In this document: piece after piece, positions 17,318 through 26,237 of the stretch
Position numbering within the stretch: the stretch's first letter is position 1
Layout: each line of letters starts with the position of its first letter
Source: Flavobacteriales bacterium UBA4466
GTDB taxonomy: Bacteria > Bacteroidota > Bacteroidia > Flavobacteriales_D > Crocinitomicaceae
NCBI GenBank assembly: GCA_905182335.1
Contig: CAJJBE010000005.1
Location: forward strand, 259,005-323,004
Length of the DNA stretch: 64,000 bases
Reading direction: 5' to 3'
The notes under the pieces: generated by a model
Database searches by the model: none
Seen by the model: the letters and a program-made list of their open reading frames with translations, nothing else
Told to the model about the DNA's origin: nothing
Program-made: the position numbers and the translations under genes

Positions 17318-19558
17318 ATGGAAAGCACAATACCTCAAGAAGCAACATTAGATCAGGCCGTAGAATTAGGTTTACGCCCTGAAGAATTTGAAATGATTAA
17401 AGGGATCTTAGGAAGAACTCCAAACTTCACTGAAACGGCCGTTTATTCAGTAATGTGGTCGGAGCACTGTTCTTATAAAAACTCAATACATTGGTTAAAA
17501 CAATTACCAAAAGATGGGCCTAAAATGCTTGTTAAAGCAGGTGAAGAGAACGCTGGCCTAGTTGATTTAGGTGATGGAATTGGTTGTGTATTTAAAATCG
17601 AATCTCACAATCACCCAAGTGCATTAGAACCTTATCAAGGTGCAGCAACCGGTGTTGGAGGAATCAATCGTGATATTTTCACGATGGGCGCTCGGCCAAT
17701 TGCACAAATGAATTCGCTGCGTTTTGGTAATATTGAAAGAGATAGAACTAAGTGGTTGGTAAAAGGTGTTGTTAAAGGTATTGGTGATTATGGAAATGCT
17801 TTTGGTATTCCTATCGTTGGAGGAGAAGTATTCTTCGATGATTCATATAACACAAACCCATTGGTAAATGCATTTTCCGCAGGCATCATGGATCCTACTA
17901 AAGTTATTTCAGCGACATCTGCTGGCCCAGGCAACCCTGTTTTTATCGTTGGTTCTTCAACTGGTAAAGATGGAATTGCTGGTGCTGCATTTGCCTCTAA
18001 AGATATTACTGAAGAGTCTGCAGATGATTTACCATCGGTTCAGGTTGGTGACCCATTTATGGAGAAGTTATTATTGGAAGCAACGATGGAGCTTGCAGAT
18101 ACTGATGCCATTGTTGGGATGCAAGACATGGGGGCCGCTGGTATTACATGTTCTTCTTGCGAAATGAGTGCTGCAGGTGATAGTGTTGGTATGGATATCA
18201 ACCTTGATTTAGTGCCTACACGTCAAGAAAATATGCTTCCTTATGAGATTTTACTTTCTGAGTCTCAAGAGAGAATGTTAGTTGTAGTTCAAAAAGGACA
18301 AGAAAAGGTAGTGAAAGATATTTTTGATAAATGGGATTTACATGCCGAGGAAATTGGTATTGTTACCGAAGGTGGGCGTGTTCGATACATGATGGGAGGC
18401 GAGGTTGTAGGTGATGTACCTGCTGAGTCTCTTGTACTTGGTGGTGGAGCCCCAGTGTATGAAAGAGAGTATACAGAGCCAGCTTATTACCAAGAGTATA
18501 AAAAATTCAATATTGATGATGTTACTCAACCAGAAGATTTAAAGGAAGTTGCATTCAAATTGTTGCAACATCCAAATATCGCTTCTAAAAAATGGGTTAC
18601 TGAGCAGTATGATTCAATGGTAGGTACTAGGACAATGACGACAAATCGTCCATCTGATGCTGGTATCACAAATATTAAAGGAACAAATAGAGCTTTAGCG
18701 ATGACCGTTGATTGTAATTCACGTTATGTGAATGCTGATCCTGAAATCGGAACTATGATTGCTGTGTCTGAAGCTGCTAGAAATATAACATGTGCGGGGG
18801 GTAATCCAAGTGCAATTACAAACTGCCTTAACTTTGGTAATCCATACAACCCAGAATCATTTTGGCAATTTGTTGGTGCGATTAAAGGAATGTCGGCAGC
18901 GTGTTTGAAATTTGAAACACCTGTAACTGGTGGGAATGTTTCTTTCTACAATCAATCAGTAATTAATGGGGTAGAGGTTCCTGTTTTTCCAACTCCTACA
19001 ATCGGAATGATTGGTATTGTTGAAGACAAGACTAAAATAATGACCTTAGATTTTAAAGATAAAGGAGATTTAATATTCATTATTGGAGATTCTCATAATG
19101 ATATTTCTTCATCTGAATACTTAGTATCTTACCACGGTGTTAAAGCATCTCCTGCTCCTTACTTTAACTTAGAAGAGGAGTTTACAATGCAACAGACGGT
19201 TAAAGGATTAATAGCTGATCAATTAATTAATGCTGCACATGACATATCTGATGGAGGACTTTTTATAACGTTAACAGAAATGGCAATCCCTAGAGATTTA
19301 GGTTTCGATATCGTAACTGACTCTGAAGTTAGAGAAGATGCATTCTTATTTGGTGAAGGACAAGGTAGAGTAGTTGTAACTGTAAATGAAGATCAAGAAG
19401 ATGAGTTCTTAGAGAGAATGATGGCTTCCGGAACACAGTTTACATTATTAGGACATGTAACAAAAGGTAAGATGATGGTAGACGATGAGCACTTTGGTTT
19501 CATAGCCGAAGCAAAAAGCTTATTTAACAGCGCACTTGCGAAGCACTTTGAAAATTAG
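17318..19558 (+). CDS. purL: Phosphoribosylformylglycinamidine synthase subunit PurL
   Basis: Catalyses the fourth step of purine synthesis, ATP-dependent amidation of FGAR to FGAM. From the ATG at 17318 it is 746 aa, the size of the small PurL found with separate PurQ and PurS. Signatures include VMWSEHCSYKNS near the N-terminus, FKIESHNHPSALEPYQGAATGVGG (ATP/metal site), GMQDMGAAGITCSS and AHDISDGGLF in the duplicated AIRS-like halves. No purQ or purS lies in the window. The start was chosen because a good promoter overlaps the alternative upstream GTG and because MESTIPQEATLDQAVELGL resembles family N-termini. Confidence 0.95.
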   Translation: MESTIPQEATLDQAVELGLRPEEFEMIKGILGRTPNFTETAVYSVMWSEHCSYKNSIHWLKQLPKDGPKMLVKAGEENAGLVDLGDGIGCVFKIESHNHPSALEPYQGAATGVGGINRDIFTMGARPIAQMNSLRFGNIERDRTKWLVKGVVKGIGDYGNAFGIPIVGGEVFFDDSYNTNPLVNAFSAGIMDPTKVISATSAGPGNPVFIVGSSTGKDGIAGAAFASKDITEESADDLPSVQVGDPFMEKLLLEATMELADTDAIVGMQDMGAAGITCSSCEMSAAGDSVGMDINLDLVPTRQENMLPYEILLSESQERMLVVVQKGQEKVVKDIFDKWDLHAEEIGIVTEGGRVRYMMGGEVVGDVPAESLVLGGGAPVYEREYTEPAYYQEYKKFNIDDVTQPEDLKEVAFKLLQHPNIASKKWVTEQYDSMVGTRTMTTNRPSDAGITNIKGTNRALAMTVDCNSRYVNADPEIGTMIAVSEAARNITCAGGNPSAITNCLNFGNPYNPESFWQFVGAIKGMSAACLKFETPVTGGNVSFYNQSVINGVEVPVFPTPTIGMIGIVEDKTKIMTLDFKDKGDLIFIIGDSHNDISSSEYLVSYHGVKASPAPYFNLEEEFTMQQTVKGLIADQLINAAHDISDGGLFITLTEMAIPRDLGFDIVTDSEVREDAFLFGEGQGRVVVTVNEDQEDEFLERMMASGTQFTLLGHVTKGKMMVDDEHFGFIAEAKSLFNSALAKHFEN

Positions 19559-19583
19559 TAAATTCGAAGTCTAACAATCACGA

Positions 19584-20243
19584 ATGGAATATAATACAGC
19601 AAGACCCAAAATGCTTCTTCCAGAATATGGAAGGAATGTTCAGAACATGATTTCTCATGCAATGGAGATCGAAGATCGCGAAGAGAGAAATCGTGCTACT
19701 CAAGCTATTATTGAAGTAATGGGGCAATTGAACCCACATCTTCGTGACGTAGATGACTATAGACATAAGCTATGGACGCATTTATTCATAATGTCTGACT
19801 TTAAATTAGATGTAGATTCCCCATATGAAATACCAGAAAGAGAGAGTCTTGAAGAGAAGCCAGCGACAATGGGATATCCGAAAAGTAAAATTCGCTATGG
19901 ACATTTTGGTCAGTATACAGAGAGGATTTTACGAGATTCAAAGAATGTTACAGATAAAAAAGAAACAGATTATCTATCTTCAGTAATGGGTAATTTTATG
20001 AAAAAACAGTTTTTAAAGCATAATAATACTGCTGTTGAAAACACAGTGATTGCAGAGAAATTGGATGAGCTTTCTGAAGGTAAGTTGAGTTTGGAAAATC
20101 CTGAAGAAGACTTGACAAGTACAAATCAATTATTAAAAACATTAGGGCTTCAAAACACGACTAATACTAACAATAATAATAGAAAGTCAAACAACAACAA
20201 TAATCAGAAGAAACAGTTTAAGAAGAAACAGTATAAAAAATAA
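19584..20243 (+). CDS. DUF4290-domain protein with Asn/Lys-rich tail
   Basis: A 219-aa cytoplasmic protein that I recognise as the Bacteroidota-specific DUF4290 family; no function is established. The conserved part (about 1-165) starts with LLPEYGRNVQNMISHA and holds YRHKLWTHLFIMSDF and PKSKIRYGHFGQ blocks. The tail from about residue 190 is low complexity: Asn runs followed by a strongly basic QKKQFKKKQYKK end, which could bind RNA or nucleic acid (inference). It sits 25 bp after purL and 3 bp before murA, so it is likely in the same transcript. No signal peptide or membrane segment is seen. Confidence 0.85.
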   Translation: MEYNTARPKMLLPEYGRNVQNMISHAMEIEDREERNRATQAIIEVMGQLNPHLRDVDDYRHKLWTHLFIMSDFKLDVDSPYEIPERESLEEKPATMGYPKSKIRYGHFGQYTERILRDSKNVTDKKETDYLSSVMGNFMKKQFLKHNNTAVENTVIAEKLDELSEGKLSLENPEEDLTSTNQLLKTLGLQNTTNTNNNNRKSNNNNNQKKQFKKKQYKK

Positions 20244-20246
20244 TTG

Positions 20247-21554
20247 ATGGCTTCATTTGAAATTCATGGCGGAAAGCCACTTAATGGTGAGTTAATTCCG
20301 CAAGGTGCAAAAAATGAGGCTTTACAAGTCTTGTGTGCCCCTCTTTTAACTCCTGAAAAAGTAACAATCTCTAATGTTCCAGATATCGTAGATGTAAATA
20401 AACTAATTGGTTTATTGCAAGCAATGGGAGTGAATATTGAAAAAGTTGAGAAAGGGATATATATTTTCCAAGCAAAAGACATTGATCTAGATTATTTGCA
20501 AACAGAAGATTTTAAATTCAGAGCAGGGTCTTTAAGAGGTTCGGTTATGATTGTTGGCCCTCTGTTAGCTCGTTTTGGTGTTGGTTATTTACCAAAACCA
20601 GGTGGTGATAAAATTGGACGCAGAAGATTAGATACCCACTTTACTGGTATGATTAGTCTCGGTGCCAAGTTTAACTACGATGCTGGAGAGCATTTCTATG
20701 CTGTTGAAGGTAAGAATCTGAAAGGTGCTTATATTCATATGGATGAGGCTTCAGTAACAGGTACTGCAAATATTGTTATGACAGCTGTTATGGCTAAAGG
20801 TGAGACAACAATTTACAACGCGGCTTGTGAGCCATATTTGCAACAATTGTGTAAAATGTTGAACTCGATGGGCGCCAAAATCTCAGGTATTAGTTCAAAT
20901 ATGTTGACTGTAAAAGGGGTTAAGGAATTAGGTGGTTGCTACCACCGTATACTTCCTGATATGATTGAAATAGGCTCGTTTATTGGGCTAGCAGCAATGA
21001 CGCAGTCGGAAATTACAATTAAAGATGTTAGCTGGGAAAATCTAGGTATTATACCAACAATCTTTAGAAGACTTGGGATTAAATTAGAGCGGAAAGGAGA
21101 TGACATTTATGTTCCTGCTCAAGAAAGTTATGAAATTGAAACATTTATCGATGGGTCAATTATGACAATTTCTGATGCGCCGTGGCCAGGTTTTACACCA
21201 GATTTATTATCAATAATATTGGTTGTTGCCTCCCAGGCAAAAGGATCAGTGTTGATTCACCAGAAAATGTTCGAATCACGTTTGTTCTTTGTTGATAAAT
21301 TAATCGATATGGGAGCTCAAATTATTCTTTGTGACCCACACAGAGCGACAGTTATTGGATTGGATCGTAAGTATGACTTAAGAGGGATTCAAATGACCTC
21401 TCCAGACATTAGAGCTGGGGTTTCTTTATTAATAGCAGCCCTTTCTGCCAAAGGAAAGAGTACAATTCACAATATTGAACAGATTGATAGAGGGTATCAA
21501 GATATTGACATTCGTCTTAATAATCTTGGGGCAGATATTAGAAGAATAGGCTAA
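20247..21554 (+). CDS. murA: UDP-N-acetylglucosamine 1-carboxyvinyltransferase with Cys-to-Asp active site
   Basis: Transfers enolpyruvate from PEP to UDP-GlcNAc, the first committed step of peptidoglycan synthesis. Family signatures include GAKNEALQVLCAPLL near the N-terminus and EASVTGTANIVMTA. The active-site loop reads KPGGDKIGRRRLDTH, so Asp121 replaces the Cys of E. coli MurA (Cys115 in PGGC). Such a Cys-to-Asp variant remains active but is not alkylated by fosfomycin in other bacteria. The ATG at 20247 is preferred over the adjacent TTG at 20244. The stop overlaps the next start (ATGA arrangement near 21554), suggesting an operon with the thioredoxin gene. Confidence 0.95.
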   Translation: MASFEIHGGKPLNGELIPQGAKNEALQVLCAPLLTPEKVTISNVPDIVDVNKLIGLLQAMGVNIEKVEKGIYIFQAKDIDLDYLQTEDFKFRAGSLRGSVMIVGPLLARFGVGYLPKPGGDKIGRRRLDTHFTGMISLGAKFNYDAGEHFYAVEGKNLKGAYIHMDEASVTGTANIVMTAVMAKGETTIYNAACEPYLQQLCKMLNSMGAKISGISSNMLTVKGVKELGGCYHRILPDMIEIGSFIGLAAMTQSEITIKDVSWENLGIIPTIFRRLGIKLERKGDDIYVPAQESYEIETFIDGSIMTISDAPWPGFTPDLLSIILVVASQAKGSVLIHQKMFESRLFFVDKLIDMGAQIILCDPHRATVIGLDRKYDLRGIQMTSPDIRAGVSLLIAALSAKGKSTIHNIEQIDRGYQDIDIRLNNLGADIRRIG

Positions 21555-22054
21555 TGAAATTTGTATTTATTTTTACGGCAATTACTCTATTAGGCTTCGT
21601 TAGCTCGAATGATCTACAAAGAGGAAAACAGGCACCTGAAATTGAATTGAAATCTCCGAAAGGAAAAACAATTAAACTTTCAGATTTGAAAGGTAAATTT
21701 GTGCTTGTTGATTTTTGGGCTTCATGGTGTGGGCCTTGTCGTAAAGAAAACCCAAATATTGTTGAGGTGTATAATAAGTATAAAAAAGCTAAATTTACTT
21801 CAGGTAAAGGTTTTGAAGTCTTAAGTGTTTCACTTGATAGACTAAAAGAACCTTGGATTAAAGCGATAAAAACAGATGGTTTAATCTGGAAAAACCATGT
21901 GTGGGATAATGAAGGAGTCGCTTCAAAAAAATATCAAGTTTCTTCTATTCCAACTGCTTTCTTAATTGATGGTAATGGGAAAATTGTTGCATCTGGTTCT
22001 GAATTAAGAGGATTAGGTATCCATATCGAATTGGACAAATTACTGGCAGAGTAG
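21554..22054 (+). CDS. TlpA-like thioredoxin-family protein
   Basis: A 166-aa periplasmic thiol-disulfide oxidoreductase of the TlpA/ResA/AhpC-TSA type. The N-terminus has a short hydrophobic export segment (VFIFTAITLLGFVSS). The domain opens with GKQAPEIELKSPKGK and has the redox motif WASWCGPCRKEN (Cys near residues 57 and 60), and the cis-Pro segment SSIPTAFLIDGNGKI. It probably reduces extracytoplasmic protein disulfides or supports cytochrome maturation, but no client gene is adjacent. It overlaps the murA stop, so it is the last member of the purL-DUF4290-murA run. Confidence 0.9.
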   Translation: MKFVFIFTAITLLGFVSSNDLQRGKQAPEIELKSPKGKTIKLSDLKGKFVLVDFWASWCGPCRKENPNIVEVYNKYKKAKFTSGKGFEVLSVSLDRLKEPWIKAIKTDGLIWKNHVWDNEGVASKKYQVSSIPTAFLIDGNGKIVASGSELRGLGIHIELDKLLAE

Positions 22055-22117
22055 ACATTCTTTCCGTCTGTTTCTCTGCAATTCTGACAACTTTACACCT
22101 ACGAAATCTTATTTTAT

Positions 22118-22128
22118 GACAGTCTGTC
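22118..22128. promoter_or_regulatory. Palindrome GACAG-T-CTGTC upstream of grpE, candidate operator
   Basis: A perfect 5-1-5 inverted repeat about 24 bp upstream of a sigma-54-like promoter. A related half-site (CTGACAA) lies at 22084-22090. Position and symmetry fit a heat-shock regulator site, but no known CIRCE sequence is present and the binding factor is unknown. Confidence 0.35.
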
Positions 22129-22141
22129 CTATTTATTCAAA

Positions 22142-22156
22142 TGGCAGAATCTTTGT
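22142..22156 (+). promoter_or_regulatory. Sigma-54-like -24/-12 promoter of grpE-dnaJ
   Basis: TGGCAGAATCTTTGT matches the TGGCAC-N5-TTGC pattern with correct GG to G spacing, deviating at the last base of each block. Transcription would begin near 22167, 19 bases before the grpE ATG. The overlapping AATCTTTG is one base off TAnnTTTG, so a primary-sigma promoter is the alternative. Confidence 0.35.
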
Positions 22157-22185
22157 GTAGATGGTTTTAACAAAATTATAGTATA

Positions 22186-22740
22186 ATGTCTGAAGAAGAA
22201 AAGCAAACAGTAGAAGATCAAAATACAGAAGATCAAAACGTAGCGGAAAATAATACCATAAATGAAGAGGGGAATATTGAAGCTGAAGTGAAGATTGAGC
22301 TTACTGCAGAAGAGCGCTATGTCGAATTGAACGATAAGTATATCAGAATTCATGCAGAATTTGATAATTATAGAAAACGTACGAATAAAGAAAAGATTGA
22401 TATCATAGGGAATGCAAATGCAGGGATATTGAAAGATATGCTTCCAGTAATGGATGATTTTGATCGTGCAATTAAAAATAATTTAACTTCTGAAGATATT
22501 GACGGAGTGAAAGAGGGTTTCAATCTTATTTACAATAAATTCAAAACGGTACTAGAAGGTAAAGGTCTTAAGCCAATGAACTCGAATGGAGAAGTTTTTG
22601 ATGTTGAAATCCATGAAGCAATTGCTAATGTCCCTGCTCCGACAAAAAAGCAAAAAGGAAAAGTGATTGATGCTGTTGAAAAAGGGTACTACCTTAACGA
22701 TAAGGTGATTCGTTTTGCGAAAGTTGTTGTAGGTCAATAA
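22186..22740 (+). CDS. grpE: Nucleotide exchange factor GrpE
   Basis: Drives ADP release from DnaK during chaperone cycling. The 184-aa protein has a very acidic, low-complexity N-terminus (to about 45), a long coiled coil containing the family block HAEFDNYRKRTNKEK, and a C-terminal beta domain with EVHEA-like FDVEIHEAIANVP and the closing KGYYLNDKVIRFAKVVVGQ signature. It is followed 12 bp later by dnaJ; dnaK is not in the window. The upstream region carries the unusual promoter and palindrome described separately. Confidence 0.96.
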   Translation: MSEEEKQTVEDQNTEDQNVAENNTINEEGNIEAEVKIELTAEERYVELNDKYIRIHAEFDNYRKRTNKEKIDIIGNANAGILKDMLPVMDDFDRAIKNNLTSEDIDGVKEGFNLIYNKFKTVLEGKGLKPMNSNGEVFDVEIHEAIANVPAPTKKQKGKVIDAVEKGYYLNDKVIRFAKVVVGQ

Positions 22741-22752
22741 AGATTAGCTATT

Positions 22753-23874
22753 ATGAGCGATAAAAGAGATTATTACGAAGTATTGGGTGTTTCAAAAAAT
22801 GCTACTGCTGCTGAAATTAAAAAAGCATACCGTAAACTTGCATTGAAGTATCACCCAGATAAAAATGAAGGGGACACTGCTGCTGAAGATAAGTTTAAAG
22901 AAGCTGCAGAATCATATGAAATACTAAGTAGTGCTGAGAAAAAATCGCGCTACGATCAATACGGACACGCAGGAATGGGTGGTTCCGGTGGTTCCGGTGG
23001 AGGCATGAATATGGACGACATCTTCTCTCAATTCGGTGACGTATTTGGTGGTGCATTCGGAGGTGGAGGTAGTTTTGGCGGAAGTCGAGGCGGTGGTAGA
23101 TCAAGAGTAGTTCGTGGTACAAACCTTCGTGTGAAAATGAAATTAACACTTCAGGAAATTGCTGAAGGTGTAAATAAAAAAATAAAGGTTAATAAATTGA
23201 TGAATGCTGATGGTGTGACATTTAAGGAGTGTCAAACTTGTGGTGGTTCTGGTAGAGTTACGCGAGTGGCTCAAACGTTCCTTGGTGCAATGCAAACACA
23301 GTCATCTTGTGAAGCATGTCATGGTGCTGGAAAAATGATTGATAAAAAACCTGCAGGTGCCGATGCTAATGGTCTAGAACGTAAAGAAGAGGTTATCGAA
23401 ATTGATATTCCTGCTGGCGTTATGGATGGAATGCAATTAAGTGTTTCTGGCAAAGGAAATGCTGGGCCTTTTAATGGTGTAGCAGGAGATTTAATCGTTG
23501 TTGTAGAAGAGGTCACTGATGAGGACTTACGTAGAGATGGAGATCACATTCATTATGATGCTTACGTAAACTTTGTAGATGCAGTTTTAGGTGCTTCTAT
23601 CGAAATCCCAACAGTTTCAGGGAAAGCTAAAATTAAAGTAGATCCAGGAACCCAAAGTGGAAAGATACTTCGTTTAAAAGGCAAGGGACTACCTATTTTA
23701 CAGGGATATGGTAGCGGAGATTTATTCGTTCATATTAATGTTTGGACACCGAAAAAAGTTTCGAAAGAAGAACACGAAATACTTGAGAAATTAAAAGAAA
23801 GTGAAAACTTTATTCCAAGCCCTGATCGCAATGAAAAAGGGTTTTTCCAACGAATGAAAGATATGTTTCAATAG
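22753..23874 (+). CDS. dnaJ: Chaperone DnaJ with reduced zinc-binding region
   Basis: Hsp40 co-chaperone that stimulates DnaK ATPase. The J domain (1-70) has the essential HPD in YHPDKNEG, followed by a G/F-rich linker (about 75-115). The zinc region has only two CxxCxGxG motifs, CQTCGGSG (about 159) and CEACHGAG (about 186), instead of the four in E. coli DnaJ, so it can build just one zinc centre. C-terminal client-binding domains are complete and end at residue 373. It is in operon with grpE and only 3 bp from the CPBP gene. The reduced zinc module is, to my knowledge, seen in other Flavobacteriia. Confidence 0.96.
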   Translation: MSDKRDYYEVLGVSKNATAAEIKKAYRKLALKYHPDKNEGDTAAEDKFKEAAESYEILSSAEKKSRYDQYGHAGMGGSGGSGGGMNMDDIFSQFGDVFGGAFGGGGSFGGSRGGGRSRVVRGTNLRVKMKLTLQEIAEGVNKKIKVNKLMNADGVTFKECQTCGGSGRVTRVAQTFLGAMQTQSSCEACHGAGKMIDKKPAGADANGLERKEEVIEIDIPAGVMDGMQLSVSGKGNAGPFNGVAGDLIVVVEEVTDEDLRRDGDHIHYDAYVNFVDAVLGASIEIPTVSGKAKIKVDPGTQSGKILRLKGKGLPILQGYGSGDLFVHINVWTPKKVSKEEHEILEKLKESENFIPSPDRNEKGFFQRMKDMFQ

Positions 23875-23877
23875 CGG

Positions 23878-24762
23878 ATGTTTTTTCTAAAACAAGGGTC
23901 AGGAGCAGGCGAAAAGTTAGGGATGTATTTCACTACTGTTGGAATTGCTTTTTTATCTCTTGTTATTGGTCAATTATTCACCGAAATATTTGCTGTTAAA
24001 ACTTTGGGGTATTCATTAACGAAAATCCCAGAATCAGCAGACTTAAACCTAACTTTATCCTTATTACTTATCCCATTTTCATTTGTGCTTACAGGGATTT
24101 TGTTGAGTGTGAAGTTTATTCATAAAAGACCGGTTTTATCTGTATTCACCTCACGTAAATCCTTCGATTGGAAAAGGTTTGGCTTCTCTTTTCTTGTTTG
24201 GGGAGTAGTTATGTTTGCATTTATGATTGTGAGTATGAATACTGGCGCTCCAATTGAATGGAACCTAAATTTTACAACATTTATTCCACTATTATTTATT
24301 TCTCTATTTTTAATTCCAATACAAACGACTGCTGAAGAACTTCTATTTAGAGGCTATTTGTTTCAGGGATTCGGTTTCTTCTTTAAGAAAGGTTGGATAG
24401 CAATACTTTTGACAGGAACTTTATTTGGACTACTTCATTTAGCTAACCCAGAGGTTGCTAAACTCGGAAATATCCTATTACTATTTTATATAGGTACTGG
24501 AGTTTTTATGGCAATTATATCCCATATGGATGATGGCATAGAATTAAGCATGGGGTATCATACCATTAATAATATTTTCGCGTCATTAATTTTAACTAAT
24601 GATTGGCAAGCATTTCAGACGGAGGCAATGTATATTGATCATTCAGAACCAATGTTAGGTGCAGAATCCTTTCTTACAATTCTTGTGCTACAACCATTAC
24701 TAATTTTACTTTTTTCAAAAGTTTACCGCTGGAAGCACTGGAAAGAAAAGTTTTTAGAATAA
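23878..24762 (+). CDS. CPBP-family intramembrane glutamic protease
   Basis: An integral membrane protein of 294 aa with about seven hydrophobic segments. The Abi/CPBP motifs are present: motif 1 AEELLFRGYLFQ (EExxxR, about residue 151), motif 2 FGLLHLANPE (FxxxH) and a later HTINNIFAS. The family includes CaaX-type proteases and bacteriocin self-immunity proteins; the substrate is unknown here. It begins 3 bp after dnaJ, so it is likely transcribed with grpE-dnaJ, which could hint at a stress or envelope role. Confidence 0.9.
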   Translation: MFFLKQGSGAGEKLGMYFTTVGIAFLSLVIGQLFTEIFAVKTLGYSLTKIPESADLNLTLSLLLIPFSFVLTGILLSVKFIHKRPVLSVFTSRKSFDWKRFGFSFLVWGVVMFAFMIVSMNTGAPIEWNLNFTTFIPLLFISLFLIPIQTTAEELLFRGYLFQGFGFFFKKGWIAILLTGTLFGLLHLANPEVAKLGNILLLFYIGTGVFMAIISHMDDGIELSMGYHTINNIFASLILTNDWQAFQTEAMYIDHSEPMLGAESFLTILVLQPLLILLFSKVYRWKHWKEKFLE

Positions 24763-24849
24763 TATTTATCTAACTTTAGGTAAGAAAATATTTTCTCGTC
24801 ATCTAGGTATGACATTATTATTTGTTTTACAGCTCAAAATTATAACATC

Positions 24850-25182
24850 ATGAAAACATATTACAATCCAGAGGACTTAAAGAAATTCGGAAAGGTTTCA
24901 GAATGGCAACCTGAATTAGGGAAGAAATTCTTCGATTACTATGGAACTGTTTTTGAAGATGGTACTTTAACAAAAAGAGAGAAAACACTAATTGCATTGG
25001 CAGTTTCTCATGCAGTTCAATGTCCATATTGTATCGATTCTTATACAGAAGAATCAATGGAACAAGGGTTTGATGAAGAACAGATGATGGAAGCGGTTCA
25101 TGTTGCTTCAGCAATTAAAGGTGGTGCAACTTTAGTTCATGGTGTGCAAATGATGAACAAATACAAAGATCTCTCAATGTAA
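24850..25182 (+). CDS. AhpD-like peroxidase-family protein of the arsenosugar cluster
   Basis: A 110-aa carboxymuconolactone-decarboxylase/AhpD-fold protein with the redox pair Cys58-x-x-Cys61 (HAVQCPYCIDSYTEE) and a downstream His in the usual helix. It matches the small arsenosugar biosynthesis-associated peroxidase-like family that travels with arsS and arsM. A thiol-redox role, for example reduction of arsenic species or of a protein disulfide, is inference. Its stop overlaps the arsS start (TAATG), so it is the first gene of a three-gene operon. A 5-6-5 inverted repeat (GTCAT/ATGAC, 24798-24813) lies upstream; it does not resemble a known ArsR site. Confidence 0.85.
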   Translation: MKTYYNPEDLKKFGKVSEWQPELGKKFFDYYGTVFEDGTLTKREKTLIALAVSHAVQCPYCIDSYTEESMEQGFDEEQMMEAVHVASAIKGGATLVHGVQMMNKYKDLSM

Positions 25183-26234
25183 TGGGAGTACTTACTCATA
25201 AATCTCTATCAGCACAAAGTCATGCTTTATCTGAAACTGATAAGCAGTTGACACTCCTTAAGGAAGCGAATATAATGTGTTTTGAGGATAAATTAAGGGA
25301 AGCAGATTTATTTCCTTTAACAGTAATTGGTATTGATGTTTTTCAAATCAATGTAGGAAAAATGTGTAATCAGGTGTGTAAACACTGTCATGTGGATGCT
25401 GGACCTGATCGTAAAGAGATTATGACGCGTGAGACTATGCAGCTTTGCTTAGATGCAATTGACAAAACTACATGTTCTACGGTTGATCTTACTGGCGGTG
25501 CCCCTGAAATGAATCCAAATTTTAGATGGTTTGTCGAGCAATTATCAGCTAAAGGAAAGAAGGTTTTAGTACGCTGTAATTTAACGATAATCGTTGCGAA
25601 TAAGAAATATAATTATCTTCCAGAATTCTTTAAAAAACACAATATAGAAGTTGTGTCTTCTCTTCCTTATTTCAATTCAAAAAAAACGGATGCTCAACGT
25701 GGTGATGGTGTTTTCGATAAGAGCATTGAGGCATTAAGAATGTTAAATGCAGTTGGATATGGGATTGAAGGGTCTGGATTAATATTAAATTTGGTTTACA
25801 ATCCTTCAGGTGCATTTTTACCACCTGATCAAGGAGAGCTCGAGACAGAGTTCAAAAATAAACTAAAGATAAAATTCGATATTTCTTTTAATAGTTTATT
25901 CGCAATTACGAACTTACCTATTTCGAGATATCTCCAGTATTTGTTAGCAAGTGACAATTATCAGGGTTATATGGAGAAATTGGTGGACGCATACAATCCT
26001 ATTGCAGTTTCTTCAGTGATGTGTAGGAATACAATATCAATTGGGTGGGACGGATATATTTTTGATTGTGATTTCAATCAAATGCTTGATTTAAAAGTTG
26101 CCGCTGAAGGGCAACACTTGTCAGAATTCAATATTGAAAGGTTATTAAATAGAAATATAATTGTGAATCAACATTGTTATGGGTGTACTGCAGGTGCAGG
26201 ATCTAGTTGTGGTGGTGAGGTCGTAAAAAATTAA
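25182..26234 (+). CDS. arsS: Radical SAM protein ArsS (arsenosugar biosynthesis)
   Basis: A 350-aa radical SAM enzyme with the [4Fe-4S] motif Cys62-x3-Cys66-x2-Cys69 (GKMCNQVCKHCHVDAGPD), the DLTGGAPEMNP segment that contacts SAM, and a C-terminal Cys-rich block (QHCYGCTAGAGSSCGGE) suitable for an auxiliary cluster. ArsS proteins are linked to transfer of a deoxyadenosyl or ribosyl moiety to methylated arsenic on the way to arsenosugars. Its stop overlap with the AhpD-like gene and the 3-bp gap to arsM make an operon nearly certain. The exact reaction is known only by family context. Confidence 0.92.
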   Translation: MGVLTHKSLSAQSHALSETDKQLTLLKEANIMCFEDKLREADLFPLTVIGIDVFQINVGKMCNQVCKHCHVDAGPDRKEIMTRETMQLCLDAIDKTTCSTVDLTGGAPEMNPNFRWFVEQLSAKGKKVLVRCNLTIIVANKKYNYLPEFFKKHNIEVVSSLPYFNSKKTDAQRGDGVFDKSIEALRMLNAVGYGIEGSGLILNLVYNPSGAFLPPDQGELETEFKNKLKIKFDISFNSLFAITNLPISRYLQYLLASDNYQGYMEKLVDAYNPIAVSSVMCRNTISIGWDGYIFDCDFNQMLDLKVAAEGQHLSEFNIERLLNRNIIVNQHCYGCTAGAGSSCGGEVVKN

Positions 26235-26237
26235 AAT

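Noticed and set aside
24784-24795. GAAAATATTTTC palindrome upstream of the arsenosugar operon as an ArsR site
   Set aside because: AT-only palindromes are common here by chance and it lacks the known ArsR half-site pattern.
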